This document shows, piece by piece, positions 15,754 through 24,712 of a DNA stretch of 64,000 nucleotides (positions are counted from its first letter, which is position 1; each line of letters starts with the position of its first letter). The notes beneath the pieces are model-generated. The model was not told where the DNA came from and did no database searches. It saw nothing but the letters and a program-made list of their open reading frames with translations. The translations under genes and the position numbers were made by a program. The DNA is from Phycisphaeraceae bacterium (GTDB lineage: Bacteria > Planctomycetota > Phycisphaerae > Phycisphaerales > Phycisphaeraceae): contig JANQSF010000108.1 of the NCBI GenBank assembly GCA_028284155.1, forward strand, positions 62,001 to 126,000, given 5' to 3'.

Positions 15754-15810
15754 TCAACTTTGGACACCAGGCTCCAGGGCTGCGCCCCTGCGCATGCCGT
15801 CCAAAGTTGA
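15754..15810. repeat. Palindromic element in the 15504-15872 intergenic region
   Basis: A 12-bp perfect inverted repeat, TCAACTTTGGAC (15754-15765) / GTCCAAAGTTGA (15799-15810). A second, imperfect inner hairpin sits inside the loop (CAGGGC near 15775, GCCCCTG near 15784). It lies in a 369-base gap between two plus-strand hydrolase genes that otherwise shows no ORF. It could be a dispersed palindromic repeat, an IS-end relic or a terminator for the lipase-like gene; no T-tract follows. Confidence 0.45.
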
Positions 15811-15872
15811 GCAGGAATCTGTAACATATCCGTGCTCGGACTTCGATTCCTGTAATTGATTGGGTTAACAAA

Positions 15873-17114
15873 ATGATGTCAGGCTTAACAAGAGAGTGTT
15901 GCATTGCCGCCGTTTTCGTACTCTCGATAGGCATTTTCTCTGGCACGCCCTGTTGGGCCGAGACTGCTGATGAGAACGCCGAGGTGTTCAGCACCGTCGT
16001 TGATGGTGTAGACGTCAAGATCTTTGTCCCTGCAAAGGTCAAGGTGTTTCGCGGCGCACTGCTCCACTCGGCCAACGCCTCGTTCAAGACAAAAGGACGC
16101 TGGGCGGAGCTGTGTAAGCGACAGGAATGGGTCCACGTGGTCACGACAATGAAGAACGTAAGGAAGCAGGGCAATCGCGGGCCGCGTCTCCACAAGGCGA
16201 CTGTTGAAGGTCTCAAGCAATGCGGCAAGGCCAAGGGACATCCCGAACTCGCCCACGCGCCGTTGATCGGCGTCGGGCACTCGGCGGGCGGTCTCGTGAC
16301 GCGCGTACTTGACCGCGAATGGAATCGAACTGTTGCCTATGCGATCGATTGCAGTTGGGTGGTGAAGAGCGAGAAAGTCTCTCCGGAATTCGCTCGCGTG
16401 CCGGCGATGTTCACCATGGGCGAACTGCCGGACGCATTCAAGATGCTGCCGGCCATCCCCAACGCCTACGAGCCGGCACGGAAACAGGGATTGCCATGGG
16501 GGCTCGGTCTCCAACCGGGCTGCAAGCACGACTGGGGCAACGCCGGCACGATGATGGTCCCTTTCATCAAGGGCGTTGCGGCATTCCGCATCCCCCGCGA
16601 CTGGGATCCCCGCAGCGGGCCTGTAAAACTCGTTGACATGAAGCAGGAGGACGGCTGGCTGGGTGACCGATCCACGATGGGTTCGCACATGGCAACGGTT
16701 GCCTCATGGTCGATGTACAAGGGCGACAAGGCCGCGGCTGCCTGGTTTCCCGATCGTGCTACCGCCTTTGTCTGGCGCGCGTGGTGCTCAATGTTCCCTC
16801 CCGTGCAATTGAACGCCACAACCACGGACGGTTCGGCCAAGCTCACCGTTTACAAGAAACGATCGGGGATCAGCATGTACCCGGCCGCCGGCAAAGACAT
16901 CGAACTCGGTGTCGTGTTGGACGAGGGCACGTCGCTGAAGAAGGTGCGCTTTTTCTCGGGCGACGTGCTGATTGGCGAAGCGACAGCAGCTCCGTGGACC
17001 TTCCGGTGGAATTCGCCGCAGGTCGACCAGCACGCGGTATTCGTAGAGTGGACGCTAACGGATGGGACGGTCGGTGTGTCAAACCCCGGCCTGATCACTG
17101 TGGTCACACCATGA
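15873..17114 (+). CDS. Exported alpha/beta-hydrolase-like protein (GHSAGG), 413 aa
   Basis: An N-terminal signal peptide (hydrophobic core about 11-22, ending CWA) leads into an alpha/beta-hydrolase fold. The nucleophile elbow GHSAGG has Ser137. A plausible catalytic His lies in the PGCKHDWG region near residue 220, and FTMGELPDAF may hold the acid. The C-terminal ~100 residues (after VQLNATTTDGSAKLTVYKKR) form a beta-sandwich like those attached to planctomycete secreted hydrolases. It is similar in plan to the hydrolase at 56062-57654, suggesting paralogy. The substrate is unknown. It stands alone, with intergenic gaps on both sides. Confidence 0.8.
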   Translation: MMSGLTRECCIAAVFVLSIGIFSGTPCWAETADENAEVFSTVVDGVDVKIFVPAKVKVFRGALLHSANASFKTKGRWAELCKRQEWVHVVTTMKNVRKQGNRGPRLHKATVEGLKQCGKAKGHPELAHAPLIGVGHSAGGLVTRVLDREWNRTVAYAIDCSWVVKSEKVSPEFARVPAMFTMGELPDAFKMLPAIPNAYEPARKQGLPWGLGLQPGCKHDWGNAGTMMVPFIKGVAAFRIPRDWDPRSGPVKLVDMKQEDGWLGDRSTMGSHMATVASWSMYKGDKAAAAWFPDRATAFVWRAWCSMFPPVQLNATTTDGSAKLTVYKKRSGISMYPAAGKDIELGVVLDEGTSLKKVRFFSGDVLIGEATAAPWTFRWNSPQVDQHAVFVEWTLTDGTVGVSNPGLITVVTP

Positions 17115-17657
17115 CGATCGATGACGAGGGCAATCTTTAGGCACACTACGCAAAGCCGCTACCAGATGGCTGTGGGCGGCCGGATGTTGCTTTCGACAAT
17201 TCCCCGCCAACTCATCGCTTTCGGAATCGGCAAACGTTTAGAGATTCACGGTACGATCGGCATGTTGCCTTTCATGTGCGTGTCGCGCGCGATCCTGGCA
17301 TCAACTTCAAGTGGGCCAGTGTGCGCTGCCAGACGTGACCGCGCCAAGGCCACCGCAGCCAACTACTTGAGCATGTATCGACTACTTGTAGCCTAACCGC
17401 CTTCGCGCGAGTAGTACAGGCCTGAGCATCGACGCAACGGACTGTCGCTCTCCGGCGCTGGCATCTTCAACTAGCAAAGCGCCCCTCTCAGTGCTGGGGC
17501 ACTACAGCGCGGGTGACTCGTAGATTTTGACACCCCATACACCTGGAACGACAATAGCGATCCTATGGGCCGAGTAGTTTCCAATGCTGTTGTTGCGGTA
17601 GACCTCGACACTGACATGCGTCCGGCTGCCCATCACGCCAATCACGCCTCACTCGCC
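17115..17657. other. Intergenic region upstream of the CHAT gene
   Basis: About 540 bases with no convincing gene. A 91-codon open frame at 17121-17396 has no recognisable protein features and a composition unlike the flanking genes. The region presumably contains the promoter of the CHAT-cyclase-DUF928 set. No clear promoter, riboswitch or terminator could be assigned by eye. Confidence 0.4.
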
Positions 17658-19946
17658 ATGCGAATGTTTACGAGCTTGCTATGTATGGCGTTAGTCTTGC
17701 TCGGTTCGCCCGACGCTGGCGGCGCATCGGACGACGATGTCCGCGCGGGCGACCAGGCAATGGCGAGCGGCCATGTAAACGCGGCCGTGTCCCATTGGCG
17801 ACGCGCGCTGTCCGACGCCGAAGCGCAGGCCGGTCGGGGAGCGACCGCACAGCGGATCGACCTGCACCTCCGTCTCGCCGGCGCGATGCACGCGCTCGGC
17901 CGCATGCGGCAGGCCGTCGCGCACCTGGACATCGCCGTCGATCGGGCCGAAGCGCTGATGGAGCGCTCCCGCCTCGCGCAAACGTTAATCGCACGAGGTG
18001 GACTGTTGACGGTCACCCGTCGGCTGGACGCCGCGTTGCGCGACCTGGAGCGGGCGCGGCAACTCGTTGAATCAGCAGACACGCCCGCGCTTCGCATCGC
18101 GTTTACGAGCAATCTGGCGCAGCTCAAATCCGAGAACGGCTTGAAGAACGAAGCCCTGGCCCTCCTTCGCCATGCCATTGACGTAGCGGACAAGTCTGAT
18201 CGAAAGCAGGACGCGATCAAGACACGGTGCAACCTGGCTGCGCTGCTCGTTGAAGAGTCTCGACGTAACGATGCCGTTGCCGCAATCAACGACACACGGC
18301 AACAGGTCGATCAACTCAATCCTTCACGGGAGAAAGCGCTCGCGCTGCTCACCCTCGCCGCGCTTCTGCACCGCATGGCGGACTCGGACAATCCCGACCT
18401 CCTGCGCGCCGCGTTCGACGCTGCGCAGGCCGCACAAACGATCGCCAACAACCTGAAGGACGCGTCGACTGAGTCGCTGGCGCTCGGATCGCTTGGGGCG
18501 TTGTATGAGTCGGCCGGCCAACTAGACCACGCCATAACCATGACCGACCGAGCCATCGCGCGGTCGACCGTCATCGATCGCAGCGACGTGACGTGGCGTT
18601 GGCATTGGCAACGCGGCCGACTGCTCAACAAGTCGGGCGACACCGGCGGCGCGGTCAACGCGTACCGGCAGGCAGTGCGGTCGGCCGACGGACTGCACAA
18701 CGACCTGGTGCTCGGCGTCGGTGGCGACGGTTCACGCCAGCCATTCCGCCAGCGCGTCGGGCCGATGTTTTATGAGTTGGCCGACCTTCTGCTTACCGCG
18801 GCCGACGCGAGCGACGACCCTCGCCTTGCCGGCGAACTGACCCGCGAGGCCATGGCCGTTGTCGAGCGGCTCAAAGCGGCCGAGTTGGAAGACTACTTTC
18901 GCGACGAGTGCGTCCGACTCGCCCAGGCGCAACAGCGCGGCGTCGAAACGGTCGACATCGGCACGGCCGTCGTCTACCTCGTGCCATTGAACGACCAACT
19001 CCGGATCATCCTCGCAACGCAGGCCGGCCTGACCCGGCACCGGGTCGCCGTTCGACGTGAGCAACTCGTCGCGACGGTCCGACAGTTCCGCCACCAACTC
19101 GAAGACCGCACGTCGCATGACTACCTCGCCGCCGCACAACAACTGCACCGTTGGCTGATCGACCCGCTGGCCGAGTCTCTCAACAAACAGTCCATCGACA
19201 CGCTGGTGTTCGTGCCCGACGGCGCACTGCGCACCGTGCCCATGGCCGCGCTGCACGACGGCGAGTCATTCCTGATCGAGCGGTTCGCGCTGGCGATCAC
19301 GCCAGGCCTGGCGCTGCTCGACCCCCACCCGCTGCAACGCGGCGACGCACGGGTCCTGCTCGGCGGCCTGTCCGAACCGCGCGGCCGATTCCCCGCGCTG
19401 CCGCACGTCCCGCGCGAACTCGACGCCATCGCGCAACGATTCGCATCAACCGTCCTGCTCAATGACGCGTTCAAACGCGAACGCATCCAGGAGTCATTTA
19501 CCGAGCGCGCGTACGGCGTCGTCCACGTCGCCTCGCACGGCCACTTCGGCAGTAACGCAGACGACACGTACATCCTGACGCACGACGGCCGACTCAACCT
19601 CGACCAACTCGAACAACTCATTCGGCCGAGCGGCTTCCGGGGGCAACCGGTCGAATTGCTGGCGCTCAGCGCCTGCCAAACGGCGGCCGGCGATGATCGC
19701 GCCGCGCTTGGCTTGGCCGGCATCGCCGTCAAGGCCGGCGCACGCAGCGCGATGGCCACGCTCTGGCACGTCAACGACCGCGTCTCAACCGACCTCGTGA
19801 CATCGTTCTACAACCACCTGCACAGCGACCCGACGCTCTCCAAAGCAAAAGCCCTGCAACGCGCGCAGGTCGAGGCGCTGCGCGACGTCAACTACCGACA
19901 CCCCTGCTTCTGGTCGTCTTACCTCGTCATCGGCAACTGGCTCTAA
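17658..19946 (+). CDS. Exported TPR-CHAT domain protease-like protein
   Basis: The product, about 762 aa, has a signal-peptide-like N-terminus (MRMFTSLLCMALVLLGSPDA), a long array of TPR-like helical repeats (about 30-390, for example AVAHLDIAVDRAEALMERSR) and a C-terminal CHAT domain. CHAT is a caspase-clan (CD) cysteine-peptidase fold. Its dyad is visible as VASHGHFG (His627) and LSACQT (Cys673), followed by the family segment GLAGIAVKAGARSAMATLW. Longer open-frame starts exist (17565, 17616); 17658 is preferred for the signal peptide. The following CHASE2-cyclase gene starts 33 bases later on the same strand. A periplasmic protease role is inferred. Confidence 0.88.
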   Translation: MRMFTSLLCMALVLLGSPDAGGASDDDVRAGDQAMASGHVNAAVSHWRRALSDAEAQAGRGATAQRIDLHLRLAGAMHALGRMRQAVAHLDIAVDRAEALMERSRLAQTLIARGGLLTVTRRLDAALRDLERARQLVESADTPALRIAFTSNLAQLKSENGLKNEALALLRHAIDVADKSDRKQDAIKTRCNLAALLVEESRRNDAVAAINDTRQQVDQLNPSREKALALLTLAALLHRMADSDNPDLLRAAFDAAQAAQTIANNLKDASTESLALGSLGALYESAGQLDHAITMTDRAIARSTVIDRSDVTWRWHWQRGRLLNKSGDTGGAVNAYRQAVRSADGLHNDLVLGVGGDGSRQPFRQRVGPMFYELADLLLTAADASDDPRLAGELTREAMAVVERLKAAELEDYFRDECVRLAQAQQRGVETVDIGTAVVYLVPLNDQLRIILATQAGLTRHRVAVRREQLVATVRQFRHQLEDRTSHDYLAAAQQLHRWLIDPLAESLNKQSIDTLVFVPDGALRTVPMAALHDGESFLIERFALAITPGLALLDPHPLQRGDARVLLGGLSEPRGRFPALPHVPRELDAIAQRFASTVLLNDAFKRERIQESFTERAYGVVHVASHGHFGSNADDTYILTHDGRLNLDQLEQLIRPSGFRGQPVELLALSACQTAAGDDRAALGLAGIAVKAGARSAMATLWHVNDRVSTDLVTSFYNHLHSDPTLSKAKALQRAQVEALRDVNYRHPCFWSSYLVIGNWL

Positions 19947-19979
19947 GCCGGCCTTCCGTAACCAGCCGAACAGCAGCCC

Positions 19980-21944
19980 ATGGATTCCAAGAGTCGAACC
20001 CGGCGATGGGCTGTGTGGGTCAGCATCGGTATCGGCTTGGCCGTGTTCGCCTTCGTCTACGCGCTCCGATCCGGCGGCGCGTTGCAAAGGCTGGAACTGT
20101 TCGCCTACGACACGATCCTGTCACGGCAACCGACCGACGACGCGAATGCCGCGCCGGTCGTCATCGTCGAGCTCGACGAGGCCGCGATCCAGCACGGCAA
20201 AGTCGACTACCCGATTACCGACGACCAGTTGGCCGACGTGCTCGAACAACTGCTCAGCTACAACCCGACAGTCATCGGGTTGGACATTTTCCGCGACGCG
20301 CCCGTCGGCGTCGGCCGCGACCGTTTGCGTGACCTGTTTCTTGAGTACGAGTACATCGTCGCGATCACCAAGCTGAGCGACACCACCCACCGCATGCCCG
20401 TCCCGCCGCCGGAGTTCCTGATCGACGCCGACACCGGACAACCGGCGATCGACACCGGCCAGATCGCCAGCAACGACTTGCCGCTGGACCCGGACGGGCG
20501 GGTGCGCCGCGGCATCCTTTTCATGAACACGGCCGACGGGCCGACCTACCCGTCACTGGCAATGCTGGTCGCTAATCACTACCTGCTGTACCACCACGAG
20601 ATGGTGATCGAGATTGATCCGGCCGAACCGTCGCGCGCGACGATCGGCCAATCGACGCTTTCCAGGCTGACACAATCAGACGGCGGGTATCGGCTTGACG
20701 AGGCCGAACTCGGCGGGTTTCAGTTCCTGCTCGACTATCGCGGCCCGCGTCGGTTTCACCGCGTGACCGTGTCCGAGCTGCTCGAAGGCGAGGTCGAACC
20801 GACTTTGTTCGAAGACAAGATCGTGCTGTTCGGTCACGCGGCAGTCAGCGCCGCGCGTGACACGGTCAGCACGCCGGTGCAGGACACGGCGTTGGGTGAG
20901 CCGGGCGTTGTGGTGCACGGGCGCATCGCCGACCAGATCGTGCGCGCCGCCCTCGGCAAAGAAGCGGACGTCGGCTATTTCGCCGAACCGGTCGAAGCGG
21001 GTTGGATCCTGTTCTGGTCGTTGTTCGGAGCATTGATCGGCCTGTCCATCCGTTCGACCTGGTTGTTCGTCGTGACGACGGGCCTTGGGCTGATCGTGAT
21101 CGGCGGGGTCGGTTGGTTTGGGTTCGACGTTGGCCGATGGGTGCCGGTCGTCCCGCCGTGGTTGACGTGGATTCTGTCGGCCGGCGTCGTCACGTCGTAC
21201 ATGTCGTACCGGGAGATGCGGCAGCGCGGCCAACTGATGCGGCTCTTTGAACAGCACGTTTCAGACACCGTCGCCGCGACCGTCTGGGAACAGCGTGACG
21301 CGCTGCTCGACGGGCGGCGCGTTCGGCCGACCGAAGTCACGGCGACCGTGTTGTTCGTCGACATCGAGGGCTTCTCGGCGATCGCCGAGGGTCTGACGCC
21401 CGGTGAGTTAATCGATTGGCTGAATCGATACCTCGACCTGATGTCGTCGACCGTCATCGAGCACGACGGGATGGTCAACAAGTACATGGGCGACGCCGTG
21501 CTCGCCGTGTTCGGCGTTCCGTTCGCCGCGACCAGCGACGAACAGATCGACCGCGACGCGCGGCGGGCTGTAGCCTGCGCGCTGGACTTGCGCCGCCGGC
21601 TGACCGAGTTGAACGAAACGACGCAACGGAATGACAAACCGCGCGTCCGCCTGCGCGTGGGCATCGCCACAGGGCCGGTCGTCGCGGGCACGCTGGGCAC
21701 GACGCGACGCGTTGAGTACTCCGTGCTGGGCGACACGGTCAACACCGCCGCCCGGCTGGAGTCGTTTGAAAAAACCGCGATGGGCGACGACGACGCGCCG
21801 GCCGGCTGCCGCATCCTGATCGCCGAAACGACCCTGCAACGGCTGGACGAAACGGTAAAGACGCGTTCCGTGGGCACGCTCGACCTGAAAGGCAAGAGCG
21901 TTCCCGTCTCCGTCCACGCCGTGCTCGACACGTCGGCGTCGTAA
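19980..21944 (+). CDS. CHASE2 sensor-class III adenylate cyclase
   Basis: A 654-aa membrane signalling enzyme. Order: TM1 (about 10-30), an extracytoplasmic CHASE2 domain (about 35-330, with the family-typical DTILSRQP and VIGLDIFRD segments), then three closely spaced TM helices (about 340-410), and a class III cyclase domain (about 445-625). Metal-binding aspartates are Asp461 (VDIEGF) and Asp505 (GDAVLAVFG). The NKYMGD Lys suits adenine, and VNTAARLE supplies the transition-state Asn and Arg. So an active adenylate cyclase making cAMP is expected. The ligand of CHASE2 is unknown. It lies between the CHAT gene (33 bases) and the DUF928 gene (77 bases), probably one operon. Confidence 0.95.
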   Translation: MDSKSRTRRWAVWVSIGIGLAVFAFVYALRSGGALQRLELFAYDTILSRQPTDDANAAPVVIVELDEAAIQHGKVDYPITDDQLADVLEQLLSYNPTVIGLDIFRDAPVGVGRDRLRDLFLEYEYIVAITKLSDTTHRMPVPPPEFLIDADTGQPAIDTGQIASNDLPLDPDGRVRRGILFMNTADGPTYPSLAMLVANHYLLYHHEMVIEIDPAEPSRATIGQSTLSRLTQSDGGYRLDEAELGGFQFLLDYRGPRRFHRVTVSELLEGEVEPTLFEDKIVLFGHAAVSAARDTVSTPVQDTALGEPGVVVHGRIADQIVRAALGKEADVGYFAEPVEAGWILFWSLFGALIGLSIRSTWLFVVTTGLGLIVIGGVGWFGFDVGRWVPVVPPWLTWILSAGVVTSYMSYREMRQRGQLMRLFEQHVSDTVAATVWEQRDALLDGRRVRPTEVTATVLFVDIEGFSAIAEGLTPGELIDWLNRYLDLMSSTVIEHDGMVNKYMGDAVLAVFGVPFAATSDEQIDRDARRAVACALDLRRRLTELNETTQRNDKPRVRLRVGIATGPVVAGTLGTTRRVEYSVLGDTVNTAARLESFEKTAMGDDDAPAGCRILIAETTLQRLDETVKTRSVGTLDLKGKSVPVSVHAVLDTSAS

Positions 21945-22021
21945 GGGCAATCAATCCGACCTACGATTACAGGAAGCGCCCGTTCGACGCACTCACTTCA
22001 CGTGATAAGCAGGACATCCCA

Positions 22022-22906
22022 ATGCGACTCAGACACTTGACCGTATGGATTGCCCTGCTGTTTTGCGTTGCGGCCGCACCCGCGCAGGACAAAGGCAAGC
22101 CCGCCGCGAACAAAGCCGAGCCGACGGCGGACAAACCGAACAAGAACACCAAGACGCAAACCGCGTCGGTCAAGCCAGACAGTTCCGACAAGCCCGCCAA
22201 ACCCGTCGGCACGATCGCACCGGTCAAGACGAAAGCCGCACCGCCTACGGCGCCCAAGCGGCGCGCGCGCCGCAGGATCAACCTCAAACTGCCTAAACTC
22301 GGCGCGCCCAAAACGCGCATCAGCGCCGGCACGCGCGGTTCGGAAGACGACCCCGACGCGCCGCCGAAAGTCACCGTCCTGGCCACCGATCACGTCGGCT
22401 TGACGTCGCAAACCGCGCCCACGTTGTTCTGGCACTTGTCCACCGCGACGGACGCGAAGCTGATCGTCGCCGTGATCGACACCAAGACGCTCAAGAACGT
22501 CGCGCGCGTCGTGATCCCGGGCAAGCACGAACCGGGCATCCACGGCTTCGACTTGGCCAAGCACAACGTCACGCTCAAGCCGGGCGTCGATTACCGTTGG
22601 CTCGTGACGGTCGTGACGGGCGAACGCCCCACGTCCAAGGACCCGTACGCCAGCGCGTTGATCCGCCGTGTCAAGCTGTCGGCCGACGACGCCAAAGCGT
22701 TGGCCGAGGCCACGCCCGAAGATCGCCCGTACATCGTCGCGCAACTCGGCCACTGGTACGACGTGCTCAAGTCCGTCCACACGCAGATCGTGACCGACCC
22801 GAGCGACGTGTCCTGGCGGGAAGTGCGGGCGCAACTCTGCGATCAGGCCGACCTGCCCGACGTCGCCGCGGCTGAACGCAAGCTGGTCAAAACGCCCGCA
22901 CCGTGA
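22022..22906 (+). CDS. DUF928 family exported protein
   Basis: A 294-aa protein with a signal peptide (hydrophobic core about 8-17, ending AAPAQ), a Lys/Pro/Ala-rich linker (about 25-85), and a C-terminal domain of about 190 residues typical of DUF928. Landmarks include TAPTLFWHLS, a GIHGFDLAKHNV segment, and a polar VSWREVRAQLCDQADLPDVAAAE end. DUF928 function is unknown; in cyanobacteria the family often neighbours CHASE2, CHAT and TPS genes. It follows the cyclase gene on the same strand, and its 3' end overlaps the convergent tpsB by 20 bases. Confidence 0.85.
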   Translation: MRLRHLTVWIALLFCVAAAPAQDKGKPAANKAEPTADKPNKNTKTQTASVKPDSSDKPAKPVGTIAPVKTKAAPPTAPKRRARRRINLKLPKLGAPKTRISAGTRGSEDDPDAPPKVTVLATDHVGLTSQTAPTLFWHLSTATDAKLIVAVIDTKTLKNVARVVIPGKHEPGIHGFDLAKHNVTLKPGVDYRWLVTVVTGERPTSKDPYASALIRRVKLSADDAKALAEATPEDRPYIVAQLGHWYDVLKSVHTQIVTDPSDVSWREVRAQLCDQADLPDVAAAERKLVKTPAP

Positions 22907-24578
22907 CGCTGAGGTGAATGCCCAGGTCCTGCGGGTCGTCTTCCGGGTCGTCGAAATCGCGGAACGGGTAGCCCCAATAGAACTGAACGTTCAAACGTTC
23001 ATCCGGGTTGAACAAGAAGCCAACGCCGACGCTGGTCAGGTCGATCACGTCCGACCCGTTATTGTCGTTCCAGCCCGCGCCGATGTCGACGAACGGCGCG
23101 ACGTGCAGGATGCCCCGGCCGTTGGCGTCCTGGATGATCGGGATCCGCCACTCGGCTGAGAACACCACGCCGTTGTCGCGCACGACCTGGTTTTCGCGGT
23201 AGCCGCGCACCGTGTCGACGCCGCCGATCGCGAACTGCTCGAGCGTCAGAAGCGGGTTGTTCGACCACTGCACCGTGCCGCGCAGGATCAACTGGCTGTC
23301 GCCCTCGCCGATACGCCGCACGTACTGACCCTGCCCCAGCCAGGTGATGAATCGGCCGTCGGCCTCCGGACCGGTCGAGGCGTCCAGCGCATCGACTCCG
23401 AACGAAAACGTCGAACGCGCCGCGATGACTTCCTGTTGCGTCCGGTTGACGAACTCCTGCCGAAACCGCACGACCGACACCGTGCTCGTCCCGTCCATCG
23501 CGCCGGGCGACAGCGAAAACGGCTCGCCCAGCAGAAACGACTCGTTCTCGCGGTGTTCAAACGCCACCGCTAACGCGAAACCGGTCTGCGGCGTGCGGAC
23601 AAACGGGTGACGGATGTTGACCCCGAACGACTCGGTTTCACTTTGAATGTCCAACGCCTCGAACGCGTCTTCGACAACGACCGTGTCCGTCCGTTCGTAC
23701 GACACGCCCACCGTCGTGTCGTACACGGTGAAGGGCACGACGTAGGCAACCGACAGGTCGTCGATGCCGGCGAACTCGAGGTCTTCCAGGCCGTTGCGTG
23801 TGATGCCCCAATGCATCGAGAACGTGTCATTGAACCCCAGCAGGCTGTGGTGCACAGCCGACAAGGACAACCGACCCGCACCGATGCTCGGCGACCGGTG
23901 ATTATCGAATTGCAGATCGACGTGCCAAGGCTGGGCCTCGGTGACGGCCACGTTCAACTGCGCCTCGCCGGGCAGGCCGCCCGGCTCGACGTTCGCGTTG
24001 ATCCGGTCGATCACCGGGCTTTGGCGCAAAACCTCCAGCCGATTGCGCACGGCGATGATGTTGAAAGGCGGCTCGGTCGCCAGGTTGATTCGGCTGCGCA
24101 GATAGGCCTCGTTTAACGCGGCGTTGCCCGTAATCGTCAGCTTCGAGAGCGTCCCTTCAATGAGTCGAAACGTGATCACGCCGTCGGCCACCGTCTGATC
24201 CGGCAGCACGGCCCCCGAGCTGATGTACCCCGCGTCGATGTAGTGTCGCGACAGGGCGTTCCTGGCCGCCTCCAGCCCGGCGCCGGTCAACGGCCTGCCG
24301 ATAAACGGCGCAACCGCGGCCGACAGTTCGTCGTCGGTGAAGGCCGTGTTGCCGTCAAACTGGAATGCCTTGATAACCACGGCCGACGGTGGCTGATCGT
24401 TTGGCGGAGGAAGCACTTGCGCATGCACGGCCGAGCAGTACATCAGCACGGCGGCGACAGCCGGCGCAATCCAAAGACCTGTCTGCGTCCGTGGGTCAGG
24501 CTGTCTTGTCAACCGCGCGTCTCCAACGGTTTGACGTGACGCGGAATCGACAACGCGCCCGTGCAAATGACATGACAA
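22887..24578 (-). CDS. Two-partner secretion outer-membrane transporter TpsB (ShlB/FhaC/HecB family)
   Basis: A 563-aa Omp85-superfamily transporter that exports and folds a partner TpsA exoprotein. Order: N-terminal export signal (WIAPAVAAVLMYCSAVHA), two POTRA domains (about 65-230: VVIKAFQFDGNTAFTDDELS, then LSKLTITGNAALNEAYLRSR), and a 16-strand-type beta-barrel to the C-terminus (terminal strand LGIHLSVTVRAF, ending in Phe as expected). The barrel contains the VRGYRE motif (L6 loop, IGGVDTVRGYREN). The likely partner is the minus-strand exoprotein gene at 25954-29535; the two are separated by an opposite-strand gene. The start may lie downstream of 24578, for example at a GTG near 24527. 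Confidence 0.93.
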   Translation of the reverse strand: MSCHLHGRVVDSASRQTVGDARLTRQPDPRTQTGLWIAPAVAAVLMYCSAVHAQVLPPPNDQPPSAVVIKAFQFDGNTAFTDDELSAAVAPFIGRPLTGAGLEAARNALSRHYIDAGYISSGAVLPDQTVADGVITFRLIEGTLSKLTITGNAALNEAYLRSRINLATEPPFNIIAVRNRLEVLRQSPVIDRINANVEPGGLPGEAQLNVAVTEAQPWHVDLQFDNHRSPSIGAGRLSLSAVHHSLLGFNDTFSMHWGITRNGLEDLEFAGIDDLSVAYVVPFTVYDTTVGVSYERTDTVVVEDAFEALDIQSETESFGVNIRHPFVRTPQTGFALAVAFEHRENESFLLGEPFSLSPGAMDGTSTVSVVRFRQEFVNRTQQEVIAARSTFSFGVDALDASTGPEADGRFITWLGQGQYVRRIGEGDSQLILRGTVQWSNNPLLTLEQFAIGGVDTVRGYRENQVVRDNGVVFSAEWRIPIIQDANGRGILHVAPFVDIGAGWNDNNGSDVIDLTSVGVGFLFNPDERLNVQFYWGYPFRDFDDPEDDPQDLGIHLSVTVRAF

Positions 24579-24712
24579 GATTCATGGGCGCGGCTGATTC
24601 GCGAACGCCCCCCCAAAACTGTCGGGCCCCGTCACGGCCGTTTCAACAGTAATATAACAACTCCTCGTCACATCGGTCGGCCGACCAAGCCGCCTGGCCT
24701 TCGGGAGGTCGC

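Noticed and set aside
17121-17396. 91-codon plus-strand open frame after the 413-aa hydrolase
   Set aside because: No ribosome-binding site, no recognisable protein features, poor codon pattern.
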